A stretch of DNA of 52,433 nt from Actinomycetes bacterium (GCA_021792405.1 JAJYUU010000008.1:1-52433), one strand, 5' to 3'. Numbered from the stretch's first letter, positions 1 through 8,740 are shown. The notes: generated by a model from the sequence alone, not told the origin. Translations and numbers: made by a program.

Positions 1-27
1 GCACGCGGTGGCCACGATGCCCGCCTG

Positions 28-789
28 TCACGTGATTGTGACGCCGCCATCGACCACGATCGTCTGCCCGGTGACATAACCGGCGGCAGGACTGACTAGC
101 CAGACCAGCGTCGCAGCGCACTCGGCGGGCCGGCCCATCCGGGGTATCAGCAACCGCGAGCGCACGGATTCCAGGTAGCCGGGCTCGTACTGGTCGGTCA
201 TCTCAGAAGGAAAGAAGCCGGGCGCGATCGCGTTCACGCGGATGCCCTTGCGACCGGTCCACTGGCTGGCCAGGTCGCGGGTGAGGCCGATCAGGCCGGC
301 CTTGCTGGCGGCGTAGGCGGCCTGGGGCAGCCCGGCAGTAGTGATCCCGAGGATGCTGGAGATATTCACGATGCTGCTGCCGGGCTGCATATGCACCCCG
401 CACGCCTGCGCCATCCAGTAGCTGCCATTGAGGTTGACATCGATCACCGACCGGAACTGCTCAGGGGTCTCCCGGCTGGCCGGATACGCGGTTCCGACGC
501 CGGCGTTGTTGACCAGGATGTCGATCCGGCCATGCTCAGCGACTGCAGCCGCCGCGAGCGCCCGGCACGACTCCGGGCTGCTGACGTCAACGGGAACCTC
601 GGTGGCGCGGCCGCCTGCGGCCCGGATCTCGGCTGCCACTGACCTCAGGCGCTCGGCTCGGCGCGCGCCGAGCACGACGGACGCGCCGGCTTCGGACAAC
701 GCCCGGGCGAAGGCGACACCCAGTCCCGAGGACGCGCCGGTAACGATCGCAACCCGGTCGGTGAGCAGGAACTCATCCATGATCGACAT
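28..789 (-). CDS. SDR family NAD(P)-dependent oxidoreductase
   Basis: A classical short-chain dehydrogenase/reductase of 253 residues. Seen: the Rossmann glycine motif TGASSGLG at residues 17-24, the NNAG motif near residue 90, the active-site serine in NISS, the YAASK catalytic Tyr-x3-Lys pair, and the usual C-terminal GQTIVVDGG. The frame is open 23 codons further upstream, but the start MSIMDEF is chosen because AAGGAG lies 5 bases before it. Family knowledge: such enzymes interconvert alcohols and ketones with NAD(P)H in the cytoplasm. The substrate cannot be read from the sequence. It is not tightly linked to the methyltransferase that precedes it on this strand. Confidence 0.9.
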   Translation of the reverse strand: MSIMDEFLLTDRVAIVTGASSGLGVAFARALSEAGASVVLGARRAERLRSVAAEIRAAGGRATEVPVDVSSPESCRALAAAAVAEHGRIDILVNNAGVGTAYPASRETPEQFRSVIDVNLNGSYWMAQACGVHMQPGSSIVNISSILGITTAGLPQAAYAASKAGLIGLTRDLASQWTGRKGIRVNAIAPGFFPSEMTDQYEPGYLESVRSRLLIPRMGRPAECAATLVWLVSPAAGYVTGQTIVVDGGVTIT

Positions 790-943
790 CTGATCTCCTT
801 GATCGCTGCCTGGCTGCCCGGCCCTGGACCTCCGCGCAATCGACGGCGCCTTCGGCACGCGCGAACTCGACGCCCCGTTGCACGGGCTTACCGGCGGGCC
901 TGCGCGAGGGACGGGCCTGCGCGAGGAGCGGGCGCGGACTGCG

Positions 944-1780
944 TTACAGCTTCTGAGCGACCCCGCACCAGGCTGTCACTAGCGGTGGGCTCAGCGCGCC
1001 CGGCTCGGGCCGCCACTGCTGCGGCTGGACCACGCCGGGTTCGAGGAGTTCCAGGCCATCGAAGAAGCGAGTGATCGCGAAGCGATCGCGCATGGTGGCC
1101 TTAGGCCCGCTCATCCGGTCGTTGACCCGTTTGGTCATCTCTGCCATCTGTGCCGCGCGGATGTCGCTGGCCGGGTGCGCGAGCACAAGGTAACTGCCCG
1201 ACGGCAGGGCACGCATGAGTGTGGCCACGATGCCGTAGGGGTCGTCGCTGTCCGGGATCAGGTGCAAGATGATCAGCAGCATCAGCGCGACCGGCTGGCC
1301 GAAGTCCAGCGTCTGCGCCGCCGCCCGCAGGATGGCAGCGGGGTCGCGCAGGTCAGCGTCCAGGTAAGCGGTCGCCCCCTGCGGGGTGCTGGTCAGCAGA
1401 GCCCGGGCGTGGGCCAGCACGATCGGGTCACTGTCGGCGTAGACGATCCGGGCATCCGGGGCCGCCGCCTGGGCTACCTCATGAGTGTTGCTGGCCGTGG
1501 GCAGCCCGGTGCCGATGTCCAGGAACTGGCGGACGCCGCGCTCGGCGGCCAGGAACCGCACCGCACGGGCCAGGAACGCCCGGTTGGCGCGCACGTCAGT
1601 GACGATCCCCGGGTTGGCGGCAATCGCCTGCTCGCCTGCTTCCCGGTCGGCGGCGAAATTGTCCTTGCCGCCCAGCCAGTAGTTATAAACCCGGGCGGAA
1701 TGCGCACGCTGGGTGTCAAATCCCGGCGCCAGCGCCTCAGCGGGAATGCCCGGCGCCGATGTCCCGGTCTGCTCCGACAT
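944..1780 (-). CDS. SAM-dependent methyltransferase, DUF574 type
   Basis: A 278-residue protein of the actinobacterial SAM-dependent methyltransferase family once called DUF574. Seen: the family signature RVYNYWLGGKDNF near residues 31-43, then a class I SAM-binding motif DIGTGLPT near residues 88-95, and an acidic YADSD at the end of the second strand. Length agrees with the family (about 270 residues). These proteins are numerous in actinomycete genomes and most have no known substrate. It sits alone, 64 bp downstream of a small hypothetical gene on the same strand. Confidence 0.88.
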   Translation of the reverse strand: MSEQTGTSAPGIPAEALAPGFDTQRAHSARVYNYWLGGKDNFAADREAGEQAIAANPGIVTDVRANRAFLARAVRFLAAERGVRQFLDIGTGLPTASNTHEVAQAAAPDARIVYADSDPIVLAHARALLTSTPQGATAYLDADLRDPAAILRAAAQTLDFGQPVALMLLIILHLIPDSDDPYGIVATLMRALPSGSYLVLAHPASDIRAAQMAEMTKRVNDRMSGPKATMRDRFAITRFFDGLELLEPGVVQPQQWRPEPGALSPPLVTAWCGVAQKL

Positions 1781-1845
1781 AGCGCTGATACTAGCCCCAT
1801 TGGCTCACGTCGGCCCTCACTTGCGCCGTTGCTGACAGGCCTGCG

Positions 1846-2049
1846 TCAAACGGCGTTCCGCCGGGCATGCCGCCCCGGCACTCTCGCGCTGCTGAGTTCG
1901 ACCGCGTCCGCGATCTCGAAGATGATGCGGTCCCACTCGGCCATGTCCCCGGCGATAGCGCCGTCGGGGATCGGTTCGGTAAGGCGCTCCCACACGCGGT
2001 CCAGGTCGCCCTTGTAACTATGCGCTACCTCATCAGTACGTAACGTCAT
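1846..2049 (-). CDS. small hypothetical protein
   Basis: A 67-residue open frame that I do not recognise. The central part is acidic and amphipathic (GDMAEWDRIIFEIADAVEL), and the tail is Arg-rich. It lies in the same direction as its neighbours and uses codons with a high GC third position. There is no clear ribosome site ahead of the ATG, so it could be spurious. No membrane segment or metal motif is visible. Confidence 0.35.
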   Translation of the reverse strand: MTLRTDEVAHSYKGDLDRVWERLTEPIPDGAIAGDMAEWDRIIFEIADAVELSSARVPGRHARRNAV

Positions 2050-2193
2050 GTGTCAGATTCTGCGCCGCCGGCGGCGCCGTTCGCAGCCGATGTTGAACAA
2101 CGTCCCGGTAGCGCTGGTAATCGCCCCGACTGCGCCCTGCCACACTGGATGGGACGGCTCATCCCCGCCCGCCGATCATCCTGCCCGGCTGGT

Positions 2194-3216
2194 TTATCGC
2201 CAGCCGAGCGCAGGCGCGACGTGGGTGAGGATGCTGCCGATGACGTGAGCGTTGTAATCGACGCCGAGTTGGCTGGGCACGGTGAGCAGCAGCGTGTCAG
2301 CGGCCGCGATCGCCTCGTCATCCTTGAGCTGCTGGATCAGCACATCCGGCTCCGCGGCGTAGGTGCGGCCGAAGATCGCCTGCGTCGTTGCGTCGATGAA
2401 CCCGATCTCGTCGGCGCCGGAGTTACGACCGCCGAAGTACGCCCGGTCCCGGTCGTCTACCAGGGCGAAGATGCTCCGGCTCACCGACACTCGCGGCACG
2501 CGCTGGTGACCGGCCTTCTGCCACGCGTCGCGGAATGCCCGGATCTGCTCGGCCTGCTGCACGTGGAAGGGCTTGTCCGACTCGTTGTTGACCAAAGTGG
2601 AGCTTTGCAGGTTCATGCCCAGCTCGGCCGCCCACGCCGCGGTCTGCTGGGACCCGGCACCCCACCAGATGCGGTCGCGCAGCCCTTCTGAGTGCGGCTC
2701 GAGGCGCAGCAGGCCCGGCGGGTTGGCAAACATCGGGCGCGGATTGGGCTGCGCAAAGCCCTTCCCGCGCAGTACCTCGAGCAGCACCTCGGCATGCCTG
2801 CGGGCCATCTCGGCGTCGGTCTCGCCCTCCTGCGGCTGGTAGCCGAAGTACCGCCAGCCATCGATAACCTGCTCCGGTGAGCCCCGGCTGATCCCGAGCT
2901 GCAGGCGGCCGCCGGAGATCAGGTCGGCCGCGCCGGCATCTTCGGCCATGTACAGCGGGTTCTCGTAGCGCATATCGATGACCGCCGTACCGATCTCGAT
3001 CCGGCTGGTGCGCGCACCGACAGCAGCCAGCAGCGGGAACGGGGATCCTAGCTGCCGGGCAAAATGGTGCACGCGAAAGTATGCGCCGTCGGCGCCGAGC
3101 TCTTCGGCGGCTACCGCCAGGTCGATCGACTGGAGCAGCGCGTCGGACGCCGACCTGGTCTGCGAGCCCGGCGCCGACGACCAGTGCCCGAACGACAGGA
3201 AGCCAATCTTCTTCAC
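2194..3216 (-). CDS. LLM-class flavin-dependent monooxygenase
   Basis: A 340-residue luciferase-like (bacterial luciferase / F420-reductase fold) oxidoreductase. Seen: the typical N-terminal strand KIGFLSFGHW, AAEELGADGAYFRVHHF, the IEIGTAVIDMRYENPLYMAEDAGAADLISGGRLQLGISRG block characteristic of the family (here quoted in parts), and a C-terminal loading region. Such enzymes use FMN or F420 and oxidise small organic molecules; the substrate is unknown. It follows the ureohydrolase gene on the same strand with a 60-bp gap and may be the last gene of that operon. Confidence 0.88.
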   Translation of the reverse strand: MKKIGFLSFGHWSSAPGSQTRSASDALLQSIDLAVAAEELGADGAYFRVHHFARQLGSPFPLLAAVGARTSRIEIGTAVIDMRYENPLYMAEDAGAADLISGGRLQLGISRGSPEQVIDGWRYFGYQPQEGETDAEMARRHAEVLLEVLRGKGFAQPNPRPMFANPPGLLRLEPHSEGLRDRIWWGAGSQQTAAWAAELGMNLQSSTLVNNESDKPFHVQQAEQIRAFRDAWQKAGHQRVPRVSVSRSIFALVDDRDRAYFGGRNSGADEIGFIDATTQAIFGRTYAAEPDVLIQQLKDDEAIAAADTLLLTVPSQLGVDYNAHVIGSILTHVAPALGWR

Positions 3217-3276
3217 CAGCGCGCCAACGTCGGGCCGCCGGGCGGCATTCCTCGCCGGCTTCAGGCCACGGTGACC

Positions 3277-4257
3277 TTAGCTGGCCACGGCCATGGCGGA
3301 CACCAGCTCGAACGCCGCGTGCGCGGCCGCGATGCCGGTGATCTCCGCATGGTCGTAGGCCGGCGCGACCTCGACGATGTCAGCTCCGACCAGGGTGACG
3401 GCCGACAGCGAGCGCAGCGCTGCCAGCAGTTCACGTGCGCTCAGCCCGCCCGCCTCGGGCGTGCCGGTGCCGGGAGCGTGCGCCGGGTCCAGCACGTCGA
3501 TGTCTAGCGACACGTAGACCGGCCTGCCGCCCAGGCGGGCGTGCATGCGCTCGAGGAGGCCGGCCAGTCCGGCCGACTCGATCTCGGGGCAGCTGATGAC
3601 CTGGAAACCGAGCACCGAGTCATCGGCTAGGTCGGACTCCGCGTACAGCGGTCCGCGGATGCCGACGTGCACCGAGTGCTCCCGGTCGATCAGCCCTTCG
3701 TCCGATGCCCGGCGGAACGGCGTTCCGTGCGTGTACGAGGCGCCGAAGTAGGTGTCCCACGTGTCCAGGTGCGCGTCGAAGTGCAGCACCGCGACAGGCC
3801 CGTGGCGCTGCGCGGCAACCCGCAGCAGCGGCAGCGCGATCGTGTGGTCGCCGCCTATGGTGAGCAGGCGCGCGCCGCCGACGGTGAGGGTCCGGGCGCC
3901 GGCCTCGATCTGGCCGATGGCATCGGTGATGTCGAACGGGTTGACGGCGATGTCCCCGGCGTCGGCAACCTGAAGCTGAGCGAATGGCGAGACTCCCGCG
4001 GCCGGGTTGTACGGGCGGAGCAGCTTCGATGACGCGCGGACGTGGGCTGGCCCGAACCGCGCTCCGGGCCGGTAGCTCACTCCGGAGTCGAACGGCACGC
4101 CCGCGATGACGATGTCCGCGCAGGAAACCTCGTCCAGCCGCGGCAGCCGGGCGAACGTGGCCGGGCCGGCGAATCTCGGCACGAGAGTGGCATCGACCTG
4201 GCCGACATGGTCGCCGGCGACCACGCGCGGTAGGCCGGCTCCAGGCTGGTCAGTCAT
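3277..4257 (-). CDS. agmatinase-family ureohydrolase (agmatinase or guanidinobutyrase)
   Basis: A 326-residue manganese ureohydrolase. All metal-ligand motifs are present: [13 protein letters not shown] and [19 protein letters not shown]. The family hydrolyses guanidino compounds to urea and an amine. Agmatine (giving putrescine) and 4-guanidinobutyrate (giving GABA) are the common substrates, and the sequence alone does not separate them. The start is well supported by GAAGGAGGAT 4 bases before ATG. The nitrilase-family gene upstream is 48 bp away, so the two are likely co-transcribed. An amidase followed by a ureohydrolase would fit the arginine-oxygenase route through 4-guanidinobutyramide, which is an inference. 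Confidence 0.9.
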   Translation of the reverse strand: MTDQPGAGLPRVVAGDHVGQVDATLVPRFAGPATFARLPRLDEVSCADIVIAGVPFDSGVSYRPGARFGPAHVRASSKLLRPYNPAAGVSPFAQLQVADAGDIAVNPFDITDAIGQIEAGARTLTVGGARLLTIGGDHTIALPLLRVAAQRHGPVAVLHFDAHLDTWDTYFGASYTHGTPFRRASDEGLIDREHSVHVGIRGPLYAESDLADDSVLGFQVISCPEIESAGLAGLLERMHARLGGRPVYVSLDIDVLDPAHAPGTGTPEAGGLSARELLAALRSLSAVTLVGADIVEVAPAYDHAEITGIAAAHAAFELVSAMAVAS

Positions 4258-4305
4258 CGCGATCCTCCTTCGTCACGTCCTGCTCGCGCCCTGGTCGGGC
4301 CCTGC

Positions 4306-5193
4306 TCACTCACTGCTCACGCCGCCGTACAGTGCCGGGCGCCGGTCAGCCAGCACGTCGTTCCGGTCGGAGATGCGCTTGTCCGCCGCCGATGCAAGGT
4401 CACAGTCGGCGGCGATGGTGACCTCGTGATCGCCGGGCTGCGGCCCGGCGACCGGCCAGCCGTCCGGGTCGATGATCACCGAGCCGCCGACCCAGTCCAC
4501 GCCGCGCTCGGCACCCATCCTGTCGCAGACCGCCACGAACATCCGGTTGACCGACGCCGCCGCTTGGGCGCGGACTACCTCCATCGGCCGCTCCCCCGCC
4601 GGGCGCGGCGCTGCTGGCCAGTTCGCCGGAACGCACAGCAGGCGAGCGCCGGCCAGCGCTGGCAACCGGGCCCACTCGGGGAACTCCAGGTCGTAGCAGA
4701 CCATCACCGCGAGCGATGTGCCAGCGGTCTCGATGACCGGGGGCGGATCTGCGCCGGGTGTGAACACCAGCTTCTCGGCGTCCCACAGGTGCGCCTTGCG
4801 GTAGACGGCGCGCACGCCGCCGGCGTCTACCACCAGCGCGGTGTTGTACAGCAGGCCGTCGGCGCCGAGCTCGCAGATGCCGCCGACGATCGTGATGGCC
4901 AGCCGCCGGGCGAGAGCTGCCCAGCCCGCCGCGGTCGGGCCGTCGGCCGGCTCGGCCAGGTCCCTCGCCTCGGCCATGTCGCGGAACACGTAACCGCTCG
5001 CGCTCAGCTCGGGAAGGACCACGATCGCGGCGCCACGGGCGGCCGCAGCCTGCGCGGCGGCCACGCCAGCGGCACGGTTCGCGTCGGGCTCGCCGATCCG
5101 CGGGCCGATCTGGCAGCAGGCGACCCTGGTCAGCTCAGCGGGTGCTGTCGGCGTCAAGGACGAGCTCCGGCCCCTCGGTGGCAGCGCGGTCAA
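4306..5193 (-). CDS. carbon-nitrogen hydrolase (nitrilase superfamily amidase)
   Basis: A 295-residue member of the nitrilase superfamily with the complete Glu-Lys-Cys triad: Glu in VVLPELSASGY, Lys in YRKAHLW and Cys in VMVCYDLEFPE. The conserved domain begins at about residue 22, so the first 20 residues are probably dispensable or the true start lies downstream; the chosen ATG overlaps the end of the permease remnant. Known relatives hydrolyse amides such as N-carbamoylputrescine or 4-guanidinobutyramide. Linkage to the ureohydrolase gene makes a guanidino-amide substrate plausible. Confidence 0.88.
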   Translation of the reverse strand: MTALPPRGRSSSLTPTAPAELTRVACCQIGPRIGEPDANRAAGVAAAQAAAARGAAIVVLPELSASGYVFRDMAEARDLAEPADGPTAAGWAALARRLAITIVGGICELGADGLLYNTALVVDAGGVRAVYRKAHLWDAEKLVFTPGADPPPVIETAGTSLAVMVCYDLEFPEWARLPALAGARLLCVPANWPAAPRPAGERPMEVVRAQAAASVNRMFVAVCDRMGAERGVDWVGGSVIIDPDGWPVAGPQPGDHEVTIAADCDLASAADKRISDRNDVLADRRPALYGGVSSE

Positions 5194-5464
5194 GCGCCGG
5201 GCGCCGCCGGACGTAAGCGATGGCCGTAGCGACCACCGCGATCGCCACGATAGCGAGGATCCAGGCCCAGTACACGTTGGCGGGCGGTGGCTGGCTCGGC
5301 TGCACGAACTCCCAGACGCCGTACACCAGCACGGCGGTGCCGATGAGCGGCACGATCACGTGCCGGGCCGGCCGGAATGCCGCGCGGTTCGTCGCCAGCA
5401 CATGCAGCGGCAGCGCGATGTTGGCCAGCAGGTAGACGATCAGGATCGGCGCCGTCCCGATGCC
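5135..5464 (-). pseudogene. 3' remnant of an APC-family amino acid permease
   Basis: The reading frame from about 5464 down to the stop at 5135 encodes the end of an amino acid/polyamine permease: two hydrophobic spans (APILIVYLLANIALPLHVL and HVIVPLIGTAVLVYGVWEF), a third (VYWAWILAIVAIAVVATAIAYV), then a short charged tail. An intact APC transporter has about 12 spans and 450-500 residues, so most of the N-terminal part is gone. Upstream of 5464 the frame stays open but the sequence is no longer permease-like; there the opposite strand is a PucR regulator remnant. The stop overlaps the start of the amidase gene, as expected for a former operon. Confidence 0.75.
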
Positions 5465-5467
5465 GGC

Positions 5468-6034
5468 CGCGCTGCAGGTGTCGATGCTGGCGCACGAGCG
5501 GGAGATACTACGCAGGCCGGGCGCCGAGACCCTGGCCGAGATGCTGCAGGGCACGCTGGACCGGGCCTCCGTCGCCCGGCGGCTCGCCGCGAGCGGGTTC
5601 CGTCCCGGACAGGGCCTTGCGCCTTGCCGTGGTCGGTCCTCCGGAGGGACGCGACGCGGCTGGTGACGACAGCCTGGCGGACGCCCTTGCCGGTTCCGGC
5701 GCTCCGCACCTGATGCTCCGGCAGGGCGGCGAGCTGTTCGTGCTGATTCACGACGATACGGCCCTGGCGGGCCTGACCGGGGTGCCGGACGCGACGACTG
5801 GCATCAGCCGCCCGTTCCCGGCCGGCGCATCGCTCATTGTGAGCGCGCCGCGCGGGCTCTGCACGTCCACCCGAACACGCTGCGCTACCGTGTGCAGCGC
5901 TTCGAGCGATCAGCGGCCGTAGCCTGGCCTCGACCGCGTCCCTTGCCGAGGTGTGGATCGCGCTGCGGGCGACGCTCGCGGCCGGACTCAGGGGAGCGAA
6001 CTTTGCCGGCCCGGGAAGATGTCCGCAGCAGTGA
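5468..6034 (+). pseudogene. frameshifted 3' remnant of a PucR-family regulator
   Basis: Translation of the plus strand gives pieces of a PucR/CdaR-type activator in changing frames. LAHEREILRRPGAETLAEML lies in one frame to about 5615. ALAGSGAPHLMLRQGGELFV follows in a second. The hallmark C-terminal helix-turn-helix ALHVHPNTLRYRVQRFER (5856-5908) is back in the first, and ISGRSLASTASLAEVWIALR (from 5909) is in a third, ending at a stop at 6032. That makes three frame changes in under 600 bp and no N-terminal domain. The end overlaps the 3' end of the convergent ATPase gene. Confidence 0.72.
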
Positions 6035-7385
6035 TAACGAGAGTTTCGGGATCGGCATGCTCGGCTTGCTCGCGGCCGCACACGACGTATCGCAGGGACT
6101 CCGGCGCAGCGACAAGGTCAGCGGCTTTAGCGGTGAGTCCGGCCTTGATGCGCGCCACATTGATGCGCTTTGACCATTTGGCCTCGCCGACTAGAAAGGG
6201 CTGCCGGGACCGCCCGGCCAGGGCAACCGCGTCGATCTGGCTACCGCCGTCCCGCCACCATGACCCGACGGCGACGACATCGTCGCGGCCCAGTCCTCCG
6301 CCGGCGGCCCGCAGCCGCAGATGATCACGGAAGGCTTCTTCCCAGGCGCCGCCCATATGCTCGTCGATCCCTGCGATGACGGCATTGATGATGCTCGTTC
6401 CAAGACCGCGGTCGATCTCGCCGCGGAACGGCGACAGCACGCCAAGGAAGAAGGCCAGGAAGTTGTCGGCAATACGGTAGGTCCGCCGTCGTGTCCGTGC
6501 CGACTCGGTTACCGGCATGACGCGTTCGACCAGCCGCAGCGCCGTCAGGTCGCGCAGCGTCCGCGTTGGTTCGAGTCCCACGCCGTCTGCAATCTCATTG
6601 TGCTTCGTTCGCCCCAGCGCGATGGCTTGCATGACCGCTGCCATGTGCTCTCCGTGGCCAGCCTCGGTGGCCAGCACCAGGTCGCCTTCGACTAGCATCC
6701 GGCCGTCAGGCGTGCAGGCCAGGCGCATCAGGTTGTCGCGAATCGGCGCGTCCTGATCCCACCACGATAGGTACAGCGGCATGCCTCCGAGGACGCCGTA
6801 CACGACCGCACGATCGGCGGGCCGCAGACGCGGCAGCATCTCTGCCGCCTCGTGCGGGCGGAATGGATGCAAGTGCATCGTCAGGTCGAACCGCCCGTAG
6901 AGGGGCGCACGGTACTCCTGAATCGCCTGCATCGTGCGTACCGCCGAACCGCAGAGCAGAATGCGCAGTCCCGTCCGGCCATGGGAGCGGTCGAGGAAGG
7001 CACGCAGGATGCCCGCGATGTCCGGGACTGCGCCCGCGACCTCTGGAAACTCGTCGATTACGAGGAGAAGCGGCTCATCTGCCGCATACCGGGCAAGGCT
7101 GTCGAGCGCCTCGTCCCAGGTCTGATAAGGGCGCGCCGAAAGATCACGCAAGGCGTCCGGCGCGGCCAGGGACACCTGCCGGGAGAGTTCCGCGAGTTCT
7201 CCTGACCCGGTGCGGTTTCCCCCGGTATAGAAAACGCTCCGCCGGCCCGCCGAGAAGCGCTGCAGCAAGGCAGTCTTGCCTACCCGGCGCCGCCCCCAGA
7301 TCAGCGCCGGCCGCGCGGCAGGCTGCTTCCACCATGCCTCCAGCCTCGCGAGTTCCCCGTCCCGCCCGACAAAAGGCCTATCCAT
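5988..7385 (-). CDS. orphan AAA ATPase with C-terminal DUF234 nuclease-like domain
   Basis: A 465-residue ATPase of the archaeal-type ATPase_2/DUF234 group. Seen: FVGRDGEL at the N terminus, Walker A GRRRVGKTAL at residues 31-40, Walker B LLLVIDEFPE near 106-115, and the arginine-sensor region LLCGSAVRTM. A winged-helix-like segment (LGRTKHNEIADGVGLEPTRT in part) follows. The C terminus has a PD-(D/E)xK-like pattern: SQIDAVAL followed by FLVGEAKW. Family members are widely scattered, often of archaeal affinity, with poorly known function. No partner gene is adjacent. The two neighbours on this strand are unrelated, which suggests an independently acquired gene. Confidence 0.85.
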   Translation of the reverse strand: MDRPFVGRDGELARLEAWWKQPAARPALIWGRRRVGKTALLQRFSAGRRSVFYTGGNRTGSGELAELSRQVSLAAPDALRDLSARPYQTWDEALDSLARYAADEPLLLVIDEFPEVAGAVPDIAGILRAFLDRSHGRTGLRILLCGSAVRTMQAIQEYRAPLYGRFDLTMHLHPFRPHEAAEMLPRLRPADRAVVYGVLGGMPLYLSWWDQDAPIRDNLMRLACTPDGRMLVEGDLVLATEAGHGEHMAAVMQAIALGRTKHNEIADGVGLEPTRTLRDLTALRLVERVMPVTESARTRRRTYRIADNFLAFFLGVLSPFRGEIDRGLGTSIINAVIAGIDEHMGGAWEEAFRDHLRLRAAGGGLGRDDVVAVGSWWRDGGSQIDAVALAGRSRQPFLVGEAKWSKRINVARIKAGLTAKAADLVAAPESLRYVVCGREQAEHADPETLVITAADIFPGRQSSLP

Positions 7386-7410
7386 GCCGCCTCATGATAT
7401 ACCGACATAG

Positions 7411-7451
7411 CGTCGCCGACAAAGGTGTCGACGACATTCTCGTCGGCGACG
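7411..7451. terminator. inverted repeat between SDR and ATPase genes
   Basis: Perfect 10-bp arms CGTCGCCGAC (7411-7420) and GTCGGCGACG (7442-7451) enclose 21 bases. The hairpin lies after the stop of the SDR gene and just ahead of the ATPase gene, both on the minus strand. There is no T-run, so it may act as a weak or I-shaped terminator, or as a protein-binding site for ATPase gene control. Confidence 0.4.
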
Positions 7452-7469
7452 TCTGCGCCGGCGACGAGA

Positions 7470-8252
7470 TCAGCCGGCTTCCGGCGTCCTGCGCTCGCGC
7501 TGTAGGTAACCGGCCGTCATTCCGCCGTCAACCAGGAGCGTCGTCCCGGTGATGAAGTCAGCCTCCTGGCTGGCGAAGAACACCGCTGCCGCCGCGACGT
7601 CGCGGGCCTCACCCAGGCGGCCGATCGGAGGCAGCGGCCAGTCGCCTTCCTCGGGCCTGCCCTCCTCACCCGGCGGCGCCATGTGCCGCATGCCCGGCCA
7701 GATGTCGCCGGGGCACAGCACGTTCGAGCGCACGCCGTCCGACCCTCCGTCCAGCGCGAGCATCTTCCCCAGCATGATCACGGCGGCCTTGGTGACCGAG
7801 TAAAGGCCGGTTGCCTGCTCGCCCCAGATCCCCGCATCCGAGGCGACGTGGATCATGCAGCCGCGGCGGCGCGCAAGGTAGGGGTAGGCATGCTGGGCAT
7901 AAAGCAGGTAACCACGGACATTCACCGCCATCACCGCGTCATAGTCCGCCAGCGGCGTGTCAATTAGCCGGGCGCTCACTCCGACGCCAGCGTTGTTCAC
8001 CAGCACGTCCAGGCCGCCCAGATAGCTGGCCGCCGTGCTCACCGACGATGCGATCGCGTCGGGGTCGGCGGCATCCGCGGCCAGGAACCGCACCCGGTGT
8101 CCCAGTGTCTGCTCGGCGCGGCTGCCCAGGTCGCGATCGCGGCCGGTGATCACGATCCGAGCTCCCTCGCGCAGGAAACGCTCGGCAATCGCCAGGCCGA
8201 GGCCCGTAGTCCCGCCAGTGATCAGCGCGCACTTCCCCGCCAGCAAGGGCAT
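7470..8252 (-). CDS. SDR family oxidoreductase
   Basis: A 260-residue short-chain dehydrogenase. Seen: TGGTTGLG cofactor loop at residues 13-20, NNAG near residue 88, the catalytic serine in HVASDAG, Tyr and Lys in YSVTKAA, and GTTLLVDGGMTAGY at the C terminus. The start overlaps by 31 bp the tail of the Lsr2 gene upstream, so the two may be translationally coupled; no strong ribosome site is visible before the ATG. The substrate is unknown. It is distinct from the SDRs at 28-789 and 50429-51205. Confidence 0.88.
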   Translation of the reverse strand: MPLLAGKCALITGGTTGLGLAIAERFLREGARIVITGRDRDLGSRAEQTLGHRVRFLAADAADPDAIASSVSTAASYLGGLDVLVNNAGVGVSARLIDTPLADYDAVMAVNVRGYLLYAQHAYPYLARRRGCMIHVASDAGIWGEQATGLYSVTKAAVIMLGKMLALDGGSDGVRSNVLCPGDIWPGMRHMAPPGEEGRPEEGDWPLPPIGRLGEARDVAAAAVFFASQEADFITGTTLLVDGGMTAGYLQRERRTPEAG

Positions 8253-8740
8253 GGCGGCAATTCTAGAAGCACCCGCGGTCTCCGCGGCCGGCCGGACCGT
8301 CCCGGCGCTAACTGCCCCGACTTCCGGCGCCGGGACGCCCGTCCCTTGCGCTGGGGTTCCGCGGTGGCACGTCCGGCTGCTCCGGCGCGGCCGGCAGCCG
8401 GCTCCGCTGGCTGGCGGCCGCCGTGCGCGGCATCGTATTCGCGAACGACGTTCTCCGGGAGCCGACCATGGTCCGCCACGGCGAAACCCTGCTGCTCGGC
8501 CCAGGCACGTATGTGGCGGCTCCGCTCCCGGCTCGCCGCCGTCCTGACCCTGGCGCGGGAGAGCTGGCGCTGCGCCTGGCGTGCATGGTCCACGAATGGG
8601 GCGAGCAGCCGACGGAACTCGGTCGCATGCCGCATGCTCAGGTCGACCTCATAGTCTGTGCCGTCAACGCCGAACCTGACGGTCTCGTCCGCGGGGCCGC
8701 CGGTGAGATCGTCCTCCAGAAGTACTTCGACCCGTTGCAT
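8222..8740 (-). CDS. lsr2: Lsr2-family nucleoid-associated protein with long basic tail
   Basis: Residues 1-107 match Lsr2: the N-terminal dimerisation sheet (VEVLLEDDL, TVRFGVDGTDYEVDLS), a linker, and the DNA-binding helix-turn-helix with IRAWAEQQGF and GRLPENVVREYDAAHG. Lsr2 bridges AT-rich DNA and silences genes. The core RGR-type AT-hook is replaced by HGRLP. Residues 108-172 form a Pro/Arg/Gly/Ala-rich extension that is not part of normal Lsr2 (about 110 residues) and overlaps the next gene; a lost stop codon is possible. Start supported by GGGGGGAAAG 2 bases before the ATG. Confidence 0.82.
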   Translation of the reverse strand: MQRVEVLLEDDLTGGPADETVRFGVDGTDYEVDLSMRHATEFRRLLAPFVDHARQAQRQLSRARVRTAASRERSRHIRAWAEQQGFAVADHGRLPENVVREYDAAHGGRQPAEPAAGRAGAAGRATAEPQRKGRASRRRKSGQLAPGRSGRPRRPRVLLELPPCPCWRGSAR

